Assembly (NCBI GenBank): GCA_004376325.1
Contig: SOKC01000125.1
Location: forward strand, 1-14,556
Direction: 5' to 3'
Length of the DNA: 14,556 bases
From: Actinomycetota bacterium
GTDB lineage: Bacteria > Actinomycetota > Humimicrobiia > Humimicrobiales > Humimicrobiaceae
The stretch's first letter is position 1, and each line of letters begins with the position of its first letter. Made by a program: the position numbers and the translations under genes. The notes under the pieces are model-generated. The model had not been told where the DNA came from. It searched no databases and was given only the letters and a program-made list of their open reading frames with translations. Below are positions 14,540 to 14,556 of this stretch, piece by piece.

Positions 14540-14556
14540 TGGCAGGGCTCAACGTT
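14540..14556 (-). tRNA. 3' end of a tRNA, probably tRNA-Trp (runs off the window)
   Basis: The transcript-strand sequence ends GAGCCCTGCCA. This reads as a seven-base acceptor 3' arm GAGCCCT, discriminator G and an encoded CCA, preceded by ACGTT as the T-stem 3' arm. G73 with a CCC-rich acceptor fits bacterial tRNA-Trp, which ends CCCCTGCCA in E. coli and B. subtilis. A tRNA-Trp gene directly before secE is common in bacteria. The anticodon is outside the window, so the identity is inferred. Confidence 0.65.

Noticed and set aside
1..14556. Mobile elements, CRISPR arrays, phage or defence genes
   Set aside because: No tandem spaced repeats, transposase motifs or foreign-looking genes were seen. 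The whole window is accounted for by the core operon and its spacers.

Overview
The window is one co-oriented block of translation and transcription genes, all read on the minus strand. In transcription order (right to left) it holds: the 3' end of a tRNA (probably tRNA-Trp), secE, nusG, rplK, rplA, rplJ, rplL, rpoB, rpoC, rpsL, rpsG, fusA and the first 34 bases of tuf. This is the conserved bacterial secE-nusG / L11-L1-L10-L12 / beta-beta' / str cluster. I see no mobile element, CRISPR array, phage gene or plus-strand gene, so this is core chromosome rather than an accessory island.

The DNA is A+T-rich and the proteins are rich in Lys, Glu and Ile. RpoB has no large E. coli-type insertions, and its rifampicin region resembles Gram-positive sequences. 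RpoC carries a helical N-terminal insertion at the site where Actinobacteria carry a coiled coil. The L7Ae-like gene that many Bacilli and Clostridia have between rpoC and rpsL is absent. I infer a low-GC anaerobe-like bacterium outside classical Bacilli, possibly a deep-branching or candidate lineage such as Atribacterota or a Halanaerobiales relative. That placement is low confidence.

Layout: 14540-14556 tRNA 3' end; 13166-14509 secE, nusG, rplK (protein export, elongation control, ribosomal stalk base); 11144-13091 rplA, then a 183-base leader, then rplJ and rplL (stalk); 7484-10942 rpoB and 3208-7428 rpoC after a 201-base leader; 2189-3049 rpsL and rpsG after a 158-base spacer; 83-2173 fusA; 1-34 start of tuf. 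Gaps inside sub-operons are short and carry Shine-Dalgarno (SD) sequences. The three longest gaps (before rplJ, rpoB and rpsL) hold the regulatory signals. The clearest is an L10-type mRNA leader followed by two mutually exclusive hairpins, the second of terminator type, just ahead of rplJ.

The core proteins keep their catalytic and binding motifs. What stands out is charged extra sequence: about 45 Lys/Glu-rich residues at the N-terminus of L7/L12, a Lys-rich RpoB tail, an acidic RpoC tail, a charged RpoC insertion and a basic SecE N-terminus. I found no undescribed multi-gene system. The best leads are the rplJ leader architecture, the extended L7/L12, and several palindromes or hairpins in the gaps.
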